A DNA stretch of 64,000 nucleotides from Bog-950 sp046329515 (GCA_046329515.1 JAXLUM010000001.1:1240001-1304000); one strand, 5' to 3'; numbered from the stretch's first letter, positions 17,854 through 27,419 are shown. The notes: generated by a model not told the origin, from the letters alone. Numbers and translations are program-made.

Positions 17854-19497
17854 CTACTTAAACAATCCCTGTATCGGCCTACCAATGTTGCCGCTCGGTT
17901 CCTGTATATGCAACATGCCAGCTATTGTAGGGGCTATGTCTGTCATATGTATTTCGCTGTGGTCTTCACCATGTTTCACTTTCCAGCCCATCCACACTAA
18001 AGGAATGTGCGTATCATAAGGGTAAACAGTACCGTGCGTGGTGCCTTTGGTAAAATCTTCAAACCAGCCGGGTTGATGCAGTATAAACATATCGCCTGAG
18101 CGGCCCATAAATACGCCGTTGCTTATTGCCTGGCGCATATTGGCATCTACGTTTTCATTAGCAAGGTTATGTAGGTCTAACACTTTAGAAATACCCTGAA
18201 ACTGCAATAAGAAATCTTTCACTATCGTTTTGAAAACATCGGCATTCACATTTTTCTCCTCCATCAGTTTATGGTCAAAGTATAACTGCATGTTGTCATA
18301 AGCAACAATCCATTCACCGGCACCAAAGCGTTGCTGCAGTTTTGCATTTAATTGTTTTACTGCAGTGTCTGCATCAAAAACGCCTGCCGGTATTTTATGT
18401 TCCTGCAAAAAACCTGCTGAATGTGCAGCACCATGGTCTGCCGTTAAAAACAGCACGTAGTTGCCTTTGCCCACATTGTTATCTAAAAAAGTAAAGAAGT
18501 CTGAAAGGTCTTTATCCAAACGTAAGTAGCAATCTTCTGCTTCGCGGCTATTAGGACCAAAGCGGTGCCCAATGTAATCAGGCGATGAAAGACTAACCGC
18601 CAGAAAATCTGTAATGGCGTCGCTACCCATTTGTTCGTTCAGCACAGCGCCTTCAGCCATTTTTAAGGTTACGGTACTGCCAAATGGTGTTGCGGCCAAT
18701 GCCTTAAAGGAAGGTTTTATCTCACTCACCTTATGCGCAAACACCGGCTTTTGCTCGTTTTCAAAGTTTCCTTCCCAGGGCTCATCGTCTTCCGTGCTTT
18801 GCAGGTATTGGTCGGCGTTTAGTAGTGTGCTCCAGTTATCGGCCATAAACTTCTCCGGCCATTTGCTGGCGTTAAACTGTTGCACCCATACCGGCAGTTC
18901 ATTCATGTAATAAGAAGAGGTAATCCAGTTGCCCGAAGAGGGGTCGTAGAAATAAGCCGCGTTTGCAGCGTGCCCCGCAGGTAAAATAGAGCTGCGGTCC
19001 TTTAAGGCAATGCCAATAGTTTTTGCGCGGAAGTTGGTTGCTAAACGCAATTCATCAGTAATAGTGGTTGGCAATAATCTGTTTGGCGACATTCGGCCTG
19101 CATTGCTGGCACTGCCTACCGTCTTCATCATGGTATCCTCAGTGCAGTAAACGGTTCGGTTTTCATTGTATTGAAACCAGCTATTGCCGGTAATGCCGTG
19201 CACTGATGGCACACTGCCTGTATACACACAGGTATGCCCGCAAGCGGTGAATGATGGCGAGTAATTGATATGGGTGTTCTCGCAACTGTAACCTTCGTTC
19301 AACAGGCGCTTAAATCCACCATTGCCATATTTATCACTGTAGCGGTATAAAAAGTCCCACCGCATTTGGTCAACCACAATACCCACTACCAATTTAGGCC
19401 TGTCGGGTAGGGCAGGGGTTTGCTTGGTTTGGCTGAAGAGCGAAACGCAGTGAAGCAGAGATACAAGAACAAGGCAAGTCCGCAGCGAAATTTTCAT
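17854..19497 (-). CDS. pafA: PafA-like alkaline phosphatase
   Basis: This 547-residue exported enzyme of the alkaline phosphatase superfamily releases phosphate from phosphomonoesters. A signal peptide covers about residues 1-22. The first metal ligand is Asp43 in VVDQMRWD; the nucleophile is Thr84 in PSFTACGH; Asn105 lies in HGITGNSWF; and Lys166 and Arg168 lie in ALKDRSS. These match the Thr/Asn/Lys/Arg set that defines the phosphate-irrepressible monoesterase PafA rather than the diesterase NPP branch. Further metal ligands occur in PDYIGHRFG, LTADHGAAHS and a C-terminal THGTVYPYDTHIPL segment. It is divergent from a PhoD-like phosphatase gene 91 bases away. PafA enzymes are typically constitutive. 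Confidence 0.9.
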   Translation of the reverse strand: MKISLRTCLVLVSLLHCVSLFSQTKQTPALPDRPKLVVGIVVDQMRWDFLYRYSDKYGNGGFKRLLNEGYSCENTHINYSPSFTACGHTCVYTGSVPSVHGITGNSWFQYNENRTVYCTEDTMMKTVGSASNAGRMSPNRLLPTTITDELRLATNFRAKTIGIALKDRSSILPAGHAANAAYFYDPSSGNWITSSYYMNELPVWVQQFNASKWPEKFMADNWSTLLNADQYLQSTEDDEPWEGNFENEQKPVFAHKVSEIKPSFKALAATPFGSTVTLKMAEGAVLNEQMGSDAITDFLAVSLSSPDYIGHRFGPNSREAEDCYLRLDKDLSDFFTFLDNNVGKGNYVLFLTADHGAAHSAGFLQEHKIPAGVFDADTAVKQLNAKLQQRFGAGEWIVAYDNMQLYFDHKLMEEKNVNADVFKTIVKDFLLQFQGISKVLDLHNLANENVDANMRQAISNGVFMGRSGDMFILHQPGWFEDFTKGTTHGTVYPYDTHIPLVWMGWKVKHGEDHSEIHMTDIAPTIAGMLHIQEPSGNIGRPIQGLFK

Positions 19498-19574
19498 AGC
19501 AACCGATTTAAGGCAAATGTAAAAGAATTAGCCTCCGTGCCTGTTAAATCATAGTGAATGCAGTGTTGTATTTG

Positions 19575-19582
19575 TATTTTTG
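19575..19582 (+). promoter_or_regulatory. TAnnTTTG promoter element
   Basis: TATTTTTG matches the -7 element exactly and lies 6 bases before the ATG of the PhoD-like gene, implying a very short leader. No good TTG is found 17-19 bases upstream, so support is moderate. Confidence 0.35.
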
Positions 19583-19588
19583 CGCGCC

Positions 19589-22237
19589 ATGAAAAAATAT
19601 GTCCCCCTTGTTGTTTTTGTAAGCCTGTGTTCATTACAATTTCTGCATGCTCAAATAAACCATCAGCAGCGTATTACGCTTGATCCTACCATGAAACCCT
19701 TTTACCATGGGGTAGAGAGCGGTGACCCTATGAGCGACCGTATGATGATTTGGACCCGCGTTACACCAGATACCGGTATGGTGGGTGATATTGATGTGTA
19801 TTGGCAAATAGCTACGGATACCAACTTTGCCAATGTAGTAAACTATGGCAAGTTGGTGGCCACTGAGGATAACCACTATTGCGTTAAGGCCGATGTATGC
19901 GGCTTGCAGCCTTCTACCTATTACTATTATATGTTTCAAAGCGGTGGCCGTAATTCCATTATAGGCCGCACTAAAACTGCCCCCGGTTCTAACGCTGATA
20001 TTGACAGCGTGCGCTTTGCCGTAGTAAGCTGCGCCAGCTGGGAGCACGGTTATTTTAATGCTTACGAAAGCGTTACCAAGAAGGACAATGTAGATGCCGT
20101 AGTTCACCTGGGCGATTATATTTACGAGTACGCCAGTGGCGACTTTTCAAGCAATGTCTCCGGAAGAACCTACGACCCGCCGACAGAAGCCATCACTGAA
20201 GTGGGTTATGAACTTCGCTACTCGCAATATAAACTCGATAAACAATTACAACGCATTCACCAACTGTTTCCTTTTATAACCGTATGGGATGACCACGAAA
20301 CCGCCAACGATGCATGGAAGGGCGGAGCGCAAAACCACGACCCTGCTACCGAAGGTTCGTACGCTGTTCGCAAGCATAACTCAACTTCCACCTATTTTAA
20401 GTGGATGCCTTTGCGCAAGCCTGACCCGGCTGATACTATCCGTATTTTCCGCAAACTGCGCTACGGTAAATTGCTTGACCTTATAATGTTAGATACCCGC
20501 CTTTATGACCGCGATGAGCAGGATATTAATGCAACTGATGACAGCAGCCACCACCTGATGGGCCCTGTAGAACGTGCATGGTTTATGGCGCAGTTAAGTG
20601 ATACCTCTACGCGTTGGAAAATTGTAGGCAATCAGGTAATGTTTGCCCCTCTGCAGGTTTTTGGTCAGCCTGTTAATGCCGACCAGTGGGATGGTTATAA
20701 CTACGAACGCACCCAAATTGAGAATCACATTTTAAACAATAACATTAAGGATGTGGTAATACTAACAGGAGATATACATACCAGCTGGTGTAATGATGTG
20801 CCGGGGCCTAATTACAACTCCAACACAGGCGCTGGCTCAGTTTGTGTAGAATTTGTAGGTAGCAGTGTTACTTCGCTTAACTCTCCCCTGCCTGTAGGTA
20901 TTAATATTATACAGGCGCTTAACCCGCACATGAAGTATATAAATCTTAACGAGAAGGGATACTACATGTTAAACGTAAACCGCCAAAAAACGCAGGCTGA
21001 TTACACTTTCATGAATTCGGTTACGCAGTTAGGAACAAGTGACTTATTAGGTCCTTCTTACTACGTAAATGACAACGAGCGCTTTTTACGTTCGGGCACA
21101 GCTATAAGCAATGCGCCTAAAAATGCTGCCGCGGCACCTCCGGTAAATGCCAAGCAAAACATTGGTATGTATAAAATTACAGACCATATGGTAAGCACAC
21201 CTGAGAATACACAACTTACCGTAAATATTATTCCCAGCCTGAATATGTGCCCGCAGGTGATAATGACCGTTGCCGACCCCGCTAACCACGGTGCTTCGGT
21301 TTCTTTAAACGGCCAGGATGTTACCTACGTGCCGGCTAATAATTATAACGGAACAGATACCATTGCCTATGCTATTTGCACGGTAGACACCGTTCCTGTT
21401 TGCGATACGGTATACCTGTATATTAATGTTATTGCCGTGCAGGATGTAGATGCTTATACCGTAAATGTAGTTGCCGATAGCAGTTATAGTAACTGTGTAA
21501 GCTTTGATGATTTAACCGGCCCTATGATATCGTTTACGCATACCAATGCACAGCATGGTTTGCTAACGGTTACAGATACCTGCTTTACTTATGTGCCTGA
21601 CTCTACCTACTGCGGTATTGATACAGTATTTTTTAAAGGCTGTGATGCGGGCTACTGCGATACGGTTATCTATTACTTCCGTATTAATCATCCTGTGTTT
21701 GCCGGTGTGGTGGAGTTTCAAATGAACAAGAACACCAACCTTGAAACCTGTGACCTGTATGATGATTTAACGTTGCCTTTAATGAGTAAGGCAGTTTTAA
21801 AAATGCCTTCTAACGGAACATTGCAAATAGAAGGCGATACCTGCGTGCGTTATTACCCTTACTTTAATTACACCGGTAATGATACTATACGTATGCAGGG
21901 CTGCGATTTTTGCGGCTTTAACCACTGCGATACGCTAACACTGATATACCACGTTGAAGAGCCTAACGGCATTGAAGCAGAACAACTGATTGTTTTCGGA
22001 ATGTTCCCGAACCCGATAAATGATAAACTGATTGTGCAGTATTACATGTACGAGGCAGGCAGCATTGAGTTTAATATTTATGACGAGGCGGGCCGAATGA
22101 TAAGTACAGAAAAGGTGCATTCCGGTGCCGGTTTGCAATACGCCCAACTTAATACGCTTGCCTTGCCTGCAGGTAACTACATTGCAGAAGTGCGCACTGA
22201 TAAAGGAAGTTTCCGCCGTAAAGTGGTTAAAGAATAA
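19589..22237 (+). CDS. T9SS-exported PhoD-like phosphatase with Ig-like repeats
   Basis: An 882-residue protein starting at the ATG at 19589; the TTG three codons upstream is part of a promoter-like element. Order: signal peptide (about 1-22); PhoD N-terminal Fn3-like domain (HGVESGDPMSDRMMIWTRV); metallophosphatase core with VVSCASWEHGYFNAY, HLGDYIYEY, WDDHETANDAW and LTGDIHTSW, carrying the Asp/His/Asn metal ligands of PhoD enzymes (phosphodiesterase/monoesterase); three Cys-containing Ig/cadherin-like repeats (about 530-780) marked by YVPANNYNGTDTI-type strands; and a C-terminal type A T9SS sorting domain (MFPNPINDKL ... LPAGNYIAEV). It is likely cell-surface attached, releasing phosphate outside the cell. 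It is divergent from pafA. Confidence 0.9.
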   Translation: MKKYVPLVVFVSLCSLQFLHAQINHQQRITLDPTMKPFYHGVESGDPMSDRMMIWTRVTPDTGMVGDIDVYWQIATDTNFANVVNYGKLVATEDNHYCVKADVCGLQPSTYYYYMFQSGGRNSIIGRTKTAPGSNADIDSVRFAVVSCASWEHGYFNAYESVTKKDNVDAVVHLGDYIYEYASGDFSSNVSGRTYDPPTEAITEVGYELRYSQYKLDKQLQRIHQLFPFITVWDDHETANDAWKGGAQNHDPATEGSYAVRKHNSTSTYFKWMPLRKPDPADTIRIFRKLRYGKLLDLIMLDTRLYDRDEQDINATDDSSHHLMGPVERAWFMAQLSDTSTRWKIVGNQVMFAPLQVFGQPVNADQWDGYNYERTQIENHILNNNIKDVVILTGDIHTSWCNDVPGPNYNSNTGAGSVCVEFVGSSVTSLNSPLPVGINIIQALNPHMKYINLNEKGYYMLNVNRQKTQADYTFMNSVTQLGTSDLLGPSYYVNDNERFLRSGTAISNAPKNAAAAPPVNAKQNIGMYKITDHMVSTPENTQLTVNIIPSLNMCPQVIMTVADPANHGASVSLNGQDVTYVPANNYNGTDTIAYAICTVDTVPVCDTVYLYINVIAVQDVDAYTVNVVADSSYSNCVSFDDLTGPMISFTHTNAQHGLLTVTDTCFTYVPDSTYCGIDTVFFKGCDAGYCDTVIYYFRINHPVFAGVVEFQMNKNTNLETCDLYDDLTLPLMSKAVLKMPSNGTLQIEGDTCVRYYPYFNYTGNDTIRMQGCDFCGFNHCDTLTLIYHVEEPNGIEAEQLIVFGMFPNPINDKLIVQYYMYEAGSIEFNIYDEAGRMISTEKVHSGAGLQYAQLNTLALPAGNYIAEVRTDKGSFRRKVVKE

Positions 22238-22271
22238 ACAGAACAGCTTAGCTTTGTAGAAATACTCAGCT

Positions 22272-22799
22272 ATGTATACTCAATACTTGCAAAGCGCCCT
22301 GCGCCAGTTTGCCTATTATAAATCAGTTGCTGAACGCACTTTTGCGCAAATACCCGATGATGCCCTGTTTTGGCAATACAACCAGGATAGTAACAGCATT
22401 GCCACTATCGTAAAACACATGAGCGGTAATATGCTCAGCCGCTGGACGGATTTTCTAACGACGGATGGCGAAAAAGAATGGCGTAACCGCGATGCCGAAT
22501 TTGAAAACGACGTTACCACAAAAGAGGAATTACTGAAAGAATGGGAGAGGGGCTGGAAGTGCATTTTCGATGCCTTAAATAATTTGAAAGAAGAGGATTT
22601 TACCAAAACGGTTTATATCCGAAGCGAGCCACATACTGTAATTGATGCCATCAACCGCCAGTTAGCTCACTATCCTTACCACGTAGGCCAAATAGTATTT
22701 ATCGGTAAAATGGCGGCAGGCGGCCACTGGCAATCACTAACTATACCCAAAGGCAAATCGCAGCAGTTTAATGCAGAGAAGTTTGAGAAGAAGGTATAG
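22272..22799 (+). CDS. DinB-superfamily protein (DUF1572)
   Basis: This 175-residue protein has a four-helix DinB-like fold. The metal-binding histidine pattern is kept: His in VKHMSGN (about residue 50) and the HxxxH pair in LAHYPYHVGQI (about residue 137). The FWQYNQDSNSIATIVKHM segment is typical of DUF1572. Family members include thiol-dependent transferases (bacillithiol, mycothiol) and many uncharacterised proteins. Since bshB1 occurs in this window, a thiol-linked role is possible but not shown. It follows the PhoD-like gene by 34 bases and may share its transcript. Confidence 0.85.
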   Translation: MYTQYLQSALRQFAYYKSVAERTFAQIPDDALFWQYNQDSNSIATIVKHMSGNMLSRWTDFLTTDGEKEWRNRDAEFENDVTTKEELLKEWERGWKCIFDALNNLKEEDFTKTVYIRSEPHTVIDAINRQLAHYPYHVGQIVFIGKMAAGGHWQSLTIPKGKSQQFNAEKFEKKV

Positions 22800-22816
22800 T
22801 TTAAATAGTTAGCCAT

Positions 22817-23062
22817 TCATCGGATGACTTGAAGTCATCCGATGAGTTATAGCCATTGTCATGTCGACCCGCCGAAGGCGCGGGAGACATCTTGACTATA
22901 GTTTGGTGATAAGAGGTCGTTAAGATCCCTCACTTCGTTCGGGATGACAATACAATGCCCGGGCTAGTTTAAGAAAACCGCTTGTCAGTCTGAGCTCGTC
23001 GAAGACTAGACAAGCAAGACTCAATGCAATTTTACCCTTCGACAGGCTCAGGGTGACAGGAG
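22817..23062. repeat. island of dispersed hairpin repeats
   Basis: This 283-base gap holds a perfect hairpin (11-bp stem or more within 22818-22844), then TGTCATGTCGA...GAGACATCTTG (from 22858), then AAGATCCCTCAC...CGGGATGACA (from 22923), and further hairpins built on GTCTGAGC/TCGAAGAC and CCCTTCGACAGGCTCAGGGTGACA (to about 23062). The same words recur at 39160-39217 and, inverted, at 51997-52139, so they are a dispersed REP-like family rather than gene-specific terminators. No ORF is supported here. Confidence 0.8.
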
Positions 23063-23082
23063 GGAAGGGCCAGGCAAATAAT

Positions 23083-23757
23083 TTACCTCAAATCCACCAC
23101 CTTAACGCCGGGGTATTTCTTGGCATCAAAGGTAAAGCTGTCAGCCGTGGTGGCTGTATTAGGTGTTTGCTTGGTTAGCTTATAAACGTAGCGTGTGCCG
23201 TTCTTGTCAAATATCTTTGACTCTATTATCTGCAGGCTGCTTTCGTCAATAGTTACCTGTATTTTAAAGTAGGTTGTCTTTTTATTGCTGGGCACCATTT
23301 CAATAATGGTCAACGTTTTACCTCCGGTAGTTTTGCGTTCTTCTATCTGGTAGCTAAAACCATCCTTATAAAACGTAAATATTTTTGAAGGGGAGAATAC
23401 ATCATCGTTATCTTCAAAGTAATTTACCTGCACTTCCTTATCATCAGGTATGTAGGTCCAAATATTCTTGCCGTCGCAAATAACCTGCTGGTCTTTTATG
23501 TTTATTTTAAACTTCGCGCCTTCCAGTGTTACATCACCTTTCAGGGTATCAGTCAGCTTTTTTTCATCATCAGTAGGCTTAACTTTGGGGTTAATTACCA
23601 ATAATTTAAAGCCGGCTGATATGTTCTTATAGCTTTTATACTTATCGCTAACACGCTGCAGCAGGTGGGTAGCTGCGGTATCATTAAGGGTATTAGCCTG
23701 TGCAAAGGCACTGATTACGAACAAAATACAGGCTGCTACACCAAAAAAACGTTTCAT
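23083..23757 (-). CDS. lolA: LolA-like outer-membrane lipoprotein carrier
   Basis: This 224-residue periplasmic protein has a signal peptide (MKRFFGVAACILFVISAFAQ). The mature part follows the LolA pattern: a helix with LLQRVSDKYKSYKNISAGF, then strands of an open barrel (GDVTLEGAKFKINIKDQQVICDG, IWTYIPDDKEVQVN), a Ser/Lys-rich turn, and a C-terminal segment ending in YPGVKVVDLR. LolA carries lipoproteins across the periplasm to the outer membrane. The gene lies three bases downstream of ftsK, a neighbourhood common in Bacteroidota. No LolB is expected in this phylum. Confidence 0.85.
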   Translation of the reverse strand: MKRFFGVAACILFVISAFAQANTLNDTAATHLLQRVSDKYKSYKNISAGFKLLVINPKVKPTDDEKKLTDTLKGDVTLEGAKFKINIKDQQVICDGKNIWTYIPDDKEVQVNYFEDNDDVFSPSKIFTFYKDGFSYQIEERKTTGGKTLTIIEMVPSNKKTTYFKIQVTIDESSLQIIESKIFDKNGTRYVYKLTKQTPNTATTADSFTFDAKKYPGVKVVDLR

Positions 23758-23760
23758 TAC

Positions 23761-26373
23761 TTATAGGGTTTGCTCACGCAGTTTTTGCAAATACTGTTCC
23801 AATTCTGCTTCGGTTTTAAATTTCACCTCGCGGGCCTTGGTGCCTAAATTATCACCTACAATGCCTGCTTCCTGCAGTTGGTCCATTAATCTTCCGGCGC
23901 GATTATAACCTAATTTTAACCGTCTTTGTATAAGGCTGGTGCTGCCCATCTGATTCTGCACTATTACGCGGGCGGCATCTTCAAACAAATCATCTCTTTC
24001 GCCATCAATAAAAAAGTCGTCTCCGCCTTCGCCCTTAGCATTCGGGTCAATGTATTCAGGAAGTTCCATTGCAGTAGGGTAGCCTTGTTGTTTGGCAATA
24101 AAGTCGCGTACTTGTTCTACCTCAGGCGTATCCACAAAACCGCACTGTAAGCGGATGGTGTCGCTGCCCACACTTAATAGCATATCACCACGACCGATCA
24201 ATTGTTCTGAACCGCCCTGGTCTAATATGGTGCGGCTGTCAATTTTACTGGTGGTTTTAAACGCTATACGTGCCGGGAAGTTAGCCTTAATAGTACCCGT
24301 AATAATATTTACTGACGGGCGCTGAGTGGCCAATATCAGGTGAATACCAATGGCGCGGGCTAACTGCGCTAAGCGCGCTACCGGCATTTCCACTTCTTTA
24401 CCTGCCGTCATTATCAGGTCGGCAAACTCATCTATTACCAATACTATATAGGGCAGAAACTTATGGCCGTTCTGCGGGTTAAGTTGACGGTTTAAAAACT
24501 TATGGTTGTATTCCTTAATGTTACGGGTGCCCGCTTTTTTCAGCAGGTCGTAACGCTGGTCCATCTCCACGCAAAGGCTATTAAGCGTAGTTACCACCTT
24601 TTTGGTATCGGTAATAATGCTGTCCTCTTCGCCGGGTAGTTTGGCAAGGAAATGTTTCTCCAGCGCTTCATACAGGCTTAATTCCACCTTTTTAGGGTCA
24701 ACCAATATAAACTTCAGTTGCGATGGGTGCTTTTTATACAACAGCGATACCAGAATAGAGTTAATACCAACGGACTTACCCTGGCCCGTAGCACCCGCCA
24801 TTAACAGGTGAGGCATTTTGGCGAGGTCGGCTACATATATCTCGTTGCTTATGGATTTACCCAATACAATTGGCAAGTCGGCAGTAGTGTTTTGGAACTT
24901 CTCCGATGCCAGCAACGAGCGCATGCTCACTACTTCCTTATGCGTGTTAGGCACTTCAATACCGATGGTGCCTTTACCCGGCATTGGCGCAATAATACGT
25001 ATGCCCAATGCAGCAAGACTTAAGGCAATATCATCCTCCAGGTTTTTGATTTTGCTGATACGCACTCCCGGCGCAGGTACAATTTCATACAGTGTAACTG
25101 TAGGACCTATGGTTGCCTTTATCTTGCTAATCTCAATTTGGTAATTATTCAGCGTACTGATGATTTGGTTCTTGTTGCGCTCCAATTCTTCCGCATCAAT
25201 CTTCACCTTATCGCTGCCATGTTCTTCCAATAATTCCAATGAGGGGAACTGGTAGTTCGAAAGGTCCAGTGTAGGGTCGTACTCTGTATCAAGGCCGCCG
25301 GTGTTTTCTTCTGCCACGGCTTCCTCAACGGTTTCGTTCAGCTCCAGTTCTAACTCTTCGGTATCTTCTTTGGCCGGTTTAGCTGTCTTTAGTGGTTTGC
25401 CGGTGTCAAGGTCAATAACCTGCATTTCCATTTCCTGCGGTTGTTCGGCTACCTCCATTTCAAACGGAGGGTTGTTTACTACTTCTTCGGCAATGTTATC
25501 CTTGGCAAAAATATTTTCGCTGGCATCCTTGTAGGCAGGGGCAACCGTAGTGGCCGCCACAACGGCAGGGGCACCATCGGCTACCGCTTCCTCTTTCTTC
25601 TTGAACAAGCTACCGGCATTTAATATAAAATCGAAATTGATGTTGTAAACCGCCACAAAGAATATCAGTGCCGTGCCCACAAGCGCAGCACCAATACCAA
25701 CGGGGCTTATCAGGTTGGTTAAATAACCATCAGTGCCGGTAAGGTAATTACCAAAACCGCCACCCCAACTTAATACGCTGCTTGGGTAAATCAGCCAATT
25801 CAACATGGCCAATAGGGATGAAAACCACACTAACCCCAACATGCTGTAAATGCTGATTTTTAATGCAGGAAACACTTTCTTCTGCACTAAAAAATTGAAC
25901 CCTATGGCAAAGGTCATTACACAAAACAGGTAGCTGCTAAGGCCAAACAAATCATGTATAAACAAATTGCCTAACCATGCGCCTAAACGGCCTAATGCAT
26001 TAGATGCCTTAACACCATTATCAGCCAAAGAGCCAACGCCATTGGTAAGCACTTCGCTTTGGTCCTCAGTAAGCGTAAAGAAGTAAGAGGTGAAGGCAAC
26101 GGCCAACACAAACGAGAACAGGATGAGCAGTAAGCCGCTCAACTTAAGCGCGCGACCATCACTGAAAAAGCCCGGTACTTCTTCCTCCTTTTCTTTCTCC
26201 TTCGCCTTCTTAACGGGCTTCTTTTCCGCCGCTTTTTTCACGGTTTTATCAGCCGTTTCTTCCGCCAGCAATACTTCGTCTTTCTCCTTTTTCTTTTTGG
26301 GAGTAACAGTTGTTTCTTCCATATCGGTAAAATCTGCCTCCAAATTCGGTAATGCCATGCGGGTAACGTTCAT
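23761..26373 (-). CDS. ftsK: DNA translocase FtsK
   Basis: This 870-residue membrane-anchored ATPase couples septum formation to chromosome segregation and XerCD recombination at dif. Seen: a Lys/Glu-rich cytoplasmic N-terminus; four hydrophobic helices between about residues 75 and 255; a charged linker rich in Glu, Thr and Pro; the motor domain with Walker A GATGQGKS near residue 530 and Walker B YIVLVIDEFADLI; the LARAIGIHLILATQRPSVN and DSRTILDQGGSEQLIGRGDML segments; and the C-terminal gamma winged-helix domain (LIQRRLKLGYNRAGRLMDQLQEAGIV) that reads KOPS-type polar sequences. An alternative start is ATG 26358 (MALPNLE). lolA follows directly. Confidence 0.95.
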   Translation of the reverse strand: MNVTRMALPNLEADFTDMEETTVTPKKKKEKDEVLLAEETADKTVKKAAEKKPVKKAKEKEKEEEVPGFFSDGRALKLSGLLLILFSFVLAVAFTSYFFTLTEDQSEVLTNGVGSLADNGVKASNALGRLGAWLGNLFIHDLFGLSSYLFCVMTFAIGFNFLVQKKVFPALKISIYSMLGLVWFSSLLAMLNWLIYPSSVLSWGGGFGNYLTGTDGYLTNLISPVGIGAALVGTALIFFVAVYNINFDFILNAGSLFKKKEEAVADGAPAVVAATTVAPAYKDASENIFAKDNIAEEVVNNPPFEMEVAEQPQEMEMQVIDLDTGKPLKTAKPAKEDTEELELELNETVEEAVAEENTGGLDTEYDPTLDLSNYQFPSLELLEEHGSDKVKIDAEELERNKNQIISTLNNYQIEISKIKATIGPTVTLYEIVPAPGVRISKIKNLEDDIALSLAALGIRIIAPMPGKGTIGIEVPNTHKEVVSMRSLLASEKFQNTTADLPIVLGKSISNEIYVADLAKMPHLLMAGATGQGKSVGINSILVSLLYKKHPSQLKFILVDPKKVELSLYEALEKHFLAKLPGEEDSIITDTKKVVTTLNSLCVEMDQRYDLLKKAGTRNIKEYNHKFLNRQLNPQNGHKFLPYIVLVIDEFADLIMTAGKEVEMPVARLAQLARAIGIHLILATQRPSVNIITGTIKANFPARIAFKTTSKIDSRTILDQGGSEQLIGRGDMLLSVGSDTIRLQCGFVDTPEVEQVRDFIAKQQGYPTAMELPEYIDPNAKGEGGDDFFIDGERDDLFEDAARVIVQNQMGSTSLIQRRLKLGYNRAGRLMDQLQEAGIVGDNLGTKAREVKFKTEAELEQYLQKLREQTL

Positions 26374-26488
26374 TCCTTAACGCATTATTATACACAAATA
26401 GTGTGGGGGTGTAGTCTATAGTTTATAGTGTGCAGGCAGAAATCAGAAATTCCCGTTTTAGGGCCGTATTTTGCGGTTTTTGCCTTTA

Positions 26489-26522
26489 ATTCTGCATTCT
26501 AAATTCTAAATTCCACATTGAA
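26489..26522. repeat. degenerate 7-bp tandem repeats at the oxygenase start
   Basis: Heptads ATTCTGC, ATTCTAA, ATTCTAA, ATTCCAC and ATTGAA run in phase from 26489 and end exactly at the ATG of the following gene (26523). Confidence 0.65.
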
Positions 26523-27419
26523 ATGAATTTACTGAACCCCTATTGGGCCCGTAAACGTGTTGCTGAACTGGATGCGGAAAAGGACTATCGCGAAATTGCG
26601 CACCTTAGTTTTGAAGTGCGTTATGCCACACCCATTTTTACGCATGCCCTTTTTTCGGTGGCCTTCGCGCGGCAGGCGGCTGTGCCTTCAATAGCTAAAG
26701 TGCTGTACCGTGGCGGAAAGGGTGGCATTATCACTAACCCTTACAAGCGTAATAACGATACACTTTTATTTTTTGGCGAATTCTTTAAGCATGGCGATAC
26801 AGGCCCCGGTTTGGAGGCAGTTCAACTGCTGAATTTCATTCATAGTCATTTCCCTATTACCAACGAGCAGAACCTGTATACCATTGCCACCTTGATGTGT
26901 GAGCCCATTCGTATGAGTTACTTCCTTACGGGCAAAAGTATGTTTACACCAAAAGAGGAGCGGGCAGCTTTTCTTTTTTGGCGGCGAATGGGAGAGTTGA
27001 TGGGCATTACCAATATGCCGGAAGATGAAAAGAAAATGTATGAATGGTATATCCGTTTTGAGCAGGAAAACTTTGCTTACAGTATGGAAGGAGAAGCGGT
27101 GGTGAAATCATTAGCCGATGAGTTTGCTGCGCGCTGGTATCCGTCCTTTATGAAGAAAATGGGTGTGCAGGTGTATCACAGTTTGTTTGATGACTTGTTG
27201 CGCAATGCGCTCAATGTAAAAAAGGCTCCGTTTCTACCCCGCGAAAGCGTGAGGGCCTTCCTTTGGTTTCAGTTAGTGGTGTTAGCTAAAATATTACCTG
27301 ACCCCGATGACCGTAGTATTATTGATTACTACAAAGGTGATTACAAAGACTATCACATCAGCAAAGTGGGGCCTTTTACCGGTAGGCATTCCGGTACAGA
27401 AAAGCCTAATGCGCACTGA
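26523..27419 (+). CDS. MpaB/rubber-oxygenase-like protein (DUF2236)
   Basis: This 298-residue protein is related to the ER-bound oxygenase MpaB, latex-clearing protein and DUF2236 family, which bind heme b and oxidise unsaturated chains. Supporting segments: RYATPIFTHALFSVAFARQ, RGGKGGIITNPYKRN, the IHSHFPITNEQNLYTI block carrying histidines in the expected region, and FWRRMGELMGI. No signal peptide or clear membrane helix is seen, so it is probably cytosolic. The substrate is unknown. A heptad repeat tract ends at its start codon. Its 3' end overlaps the convergent sialidase gene by 14 bases. Confidence 0.8.
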   Translation: MNLLNPYWARKRVAELDAEKDYREIAHLSFEVRYATPIFTHALFSVAFARQAAVPSIAKVLYRGGKGGIITNPYKRNNDTLLFFGEFFKHGDTGPGLEAVQLLNFIHSHFPITNEQNLYTIATLMCEPIRMSYFLTGKSMFTPKEERAAFLFWRRMGELMGITNMPEDEKKMYEWYIRFEQENFAYSMEGEAVVKSLADEFAARWYPSFMKKMGVQVYHSLFDDLLRNALNVKKAPFLPRESVRAFLWFQLVVLAKILPDPDDRSIIDYYKGDYKDYHISKVGPFTGRHSGTEKPNAH

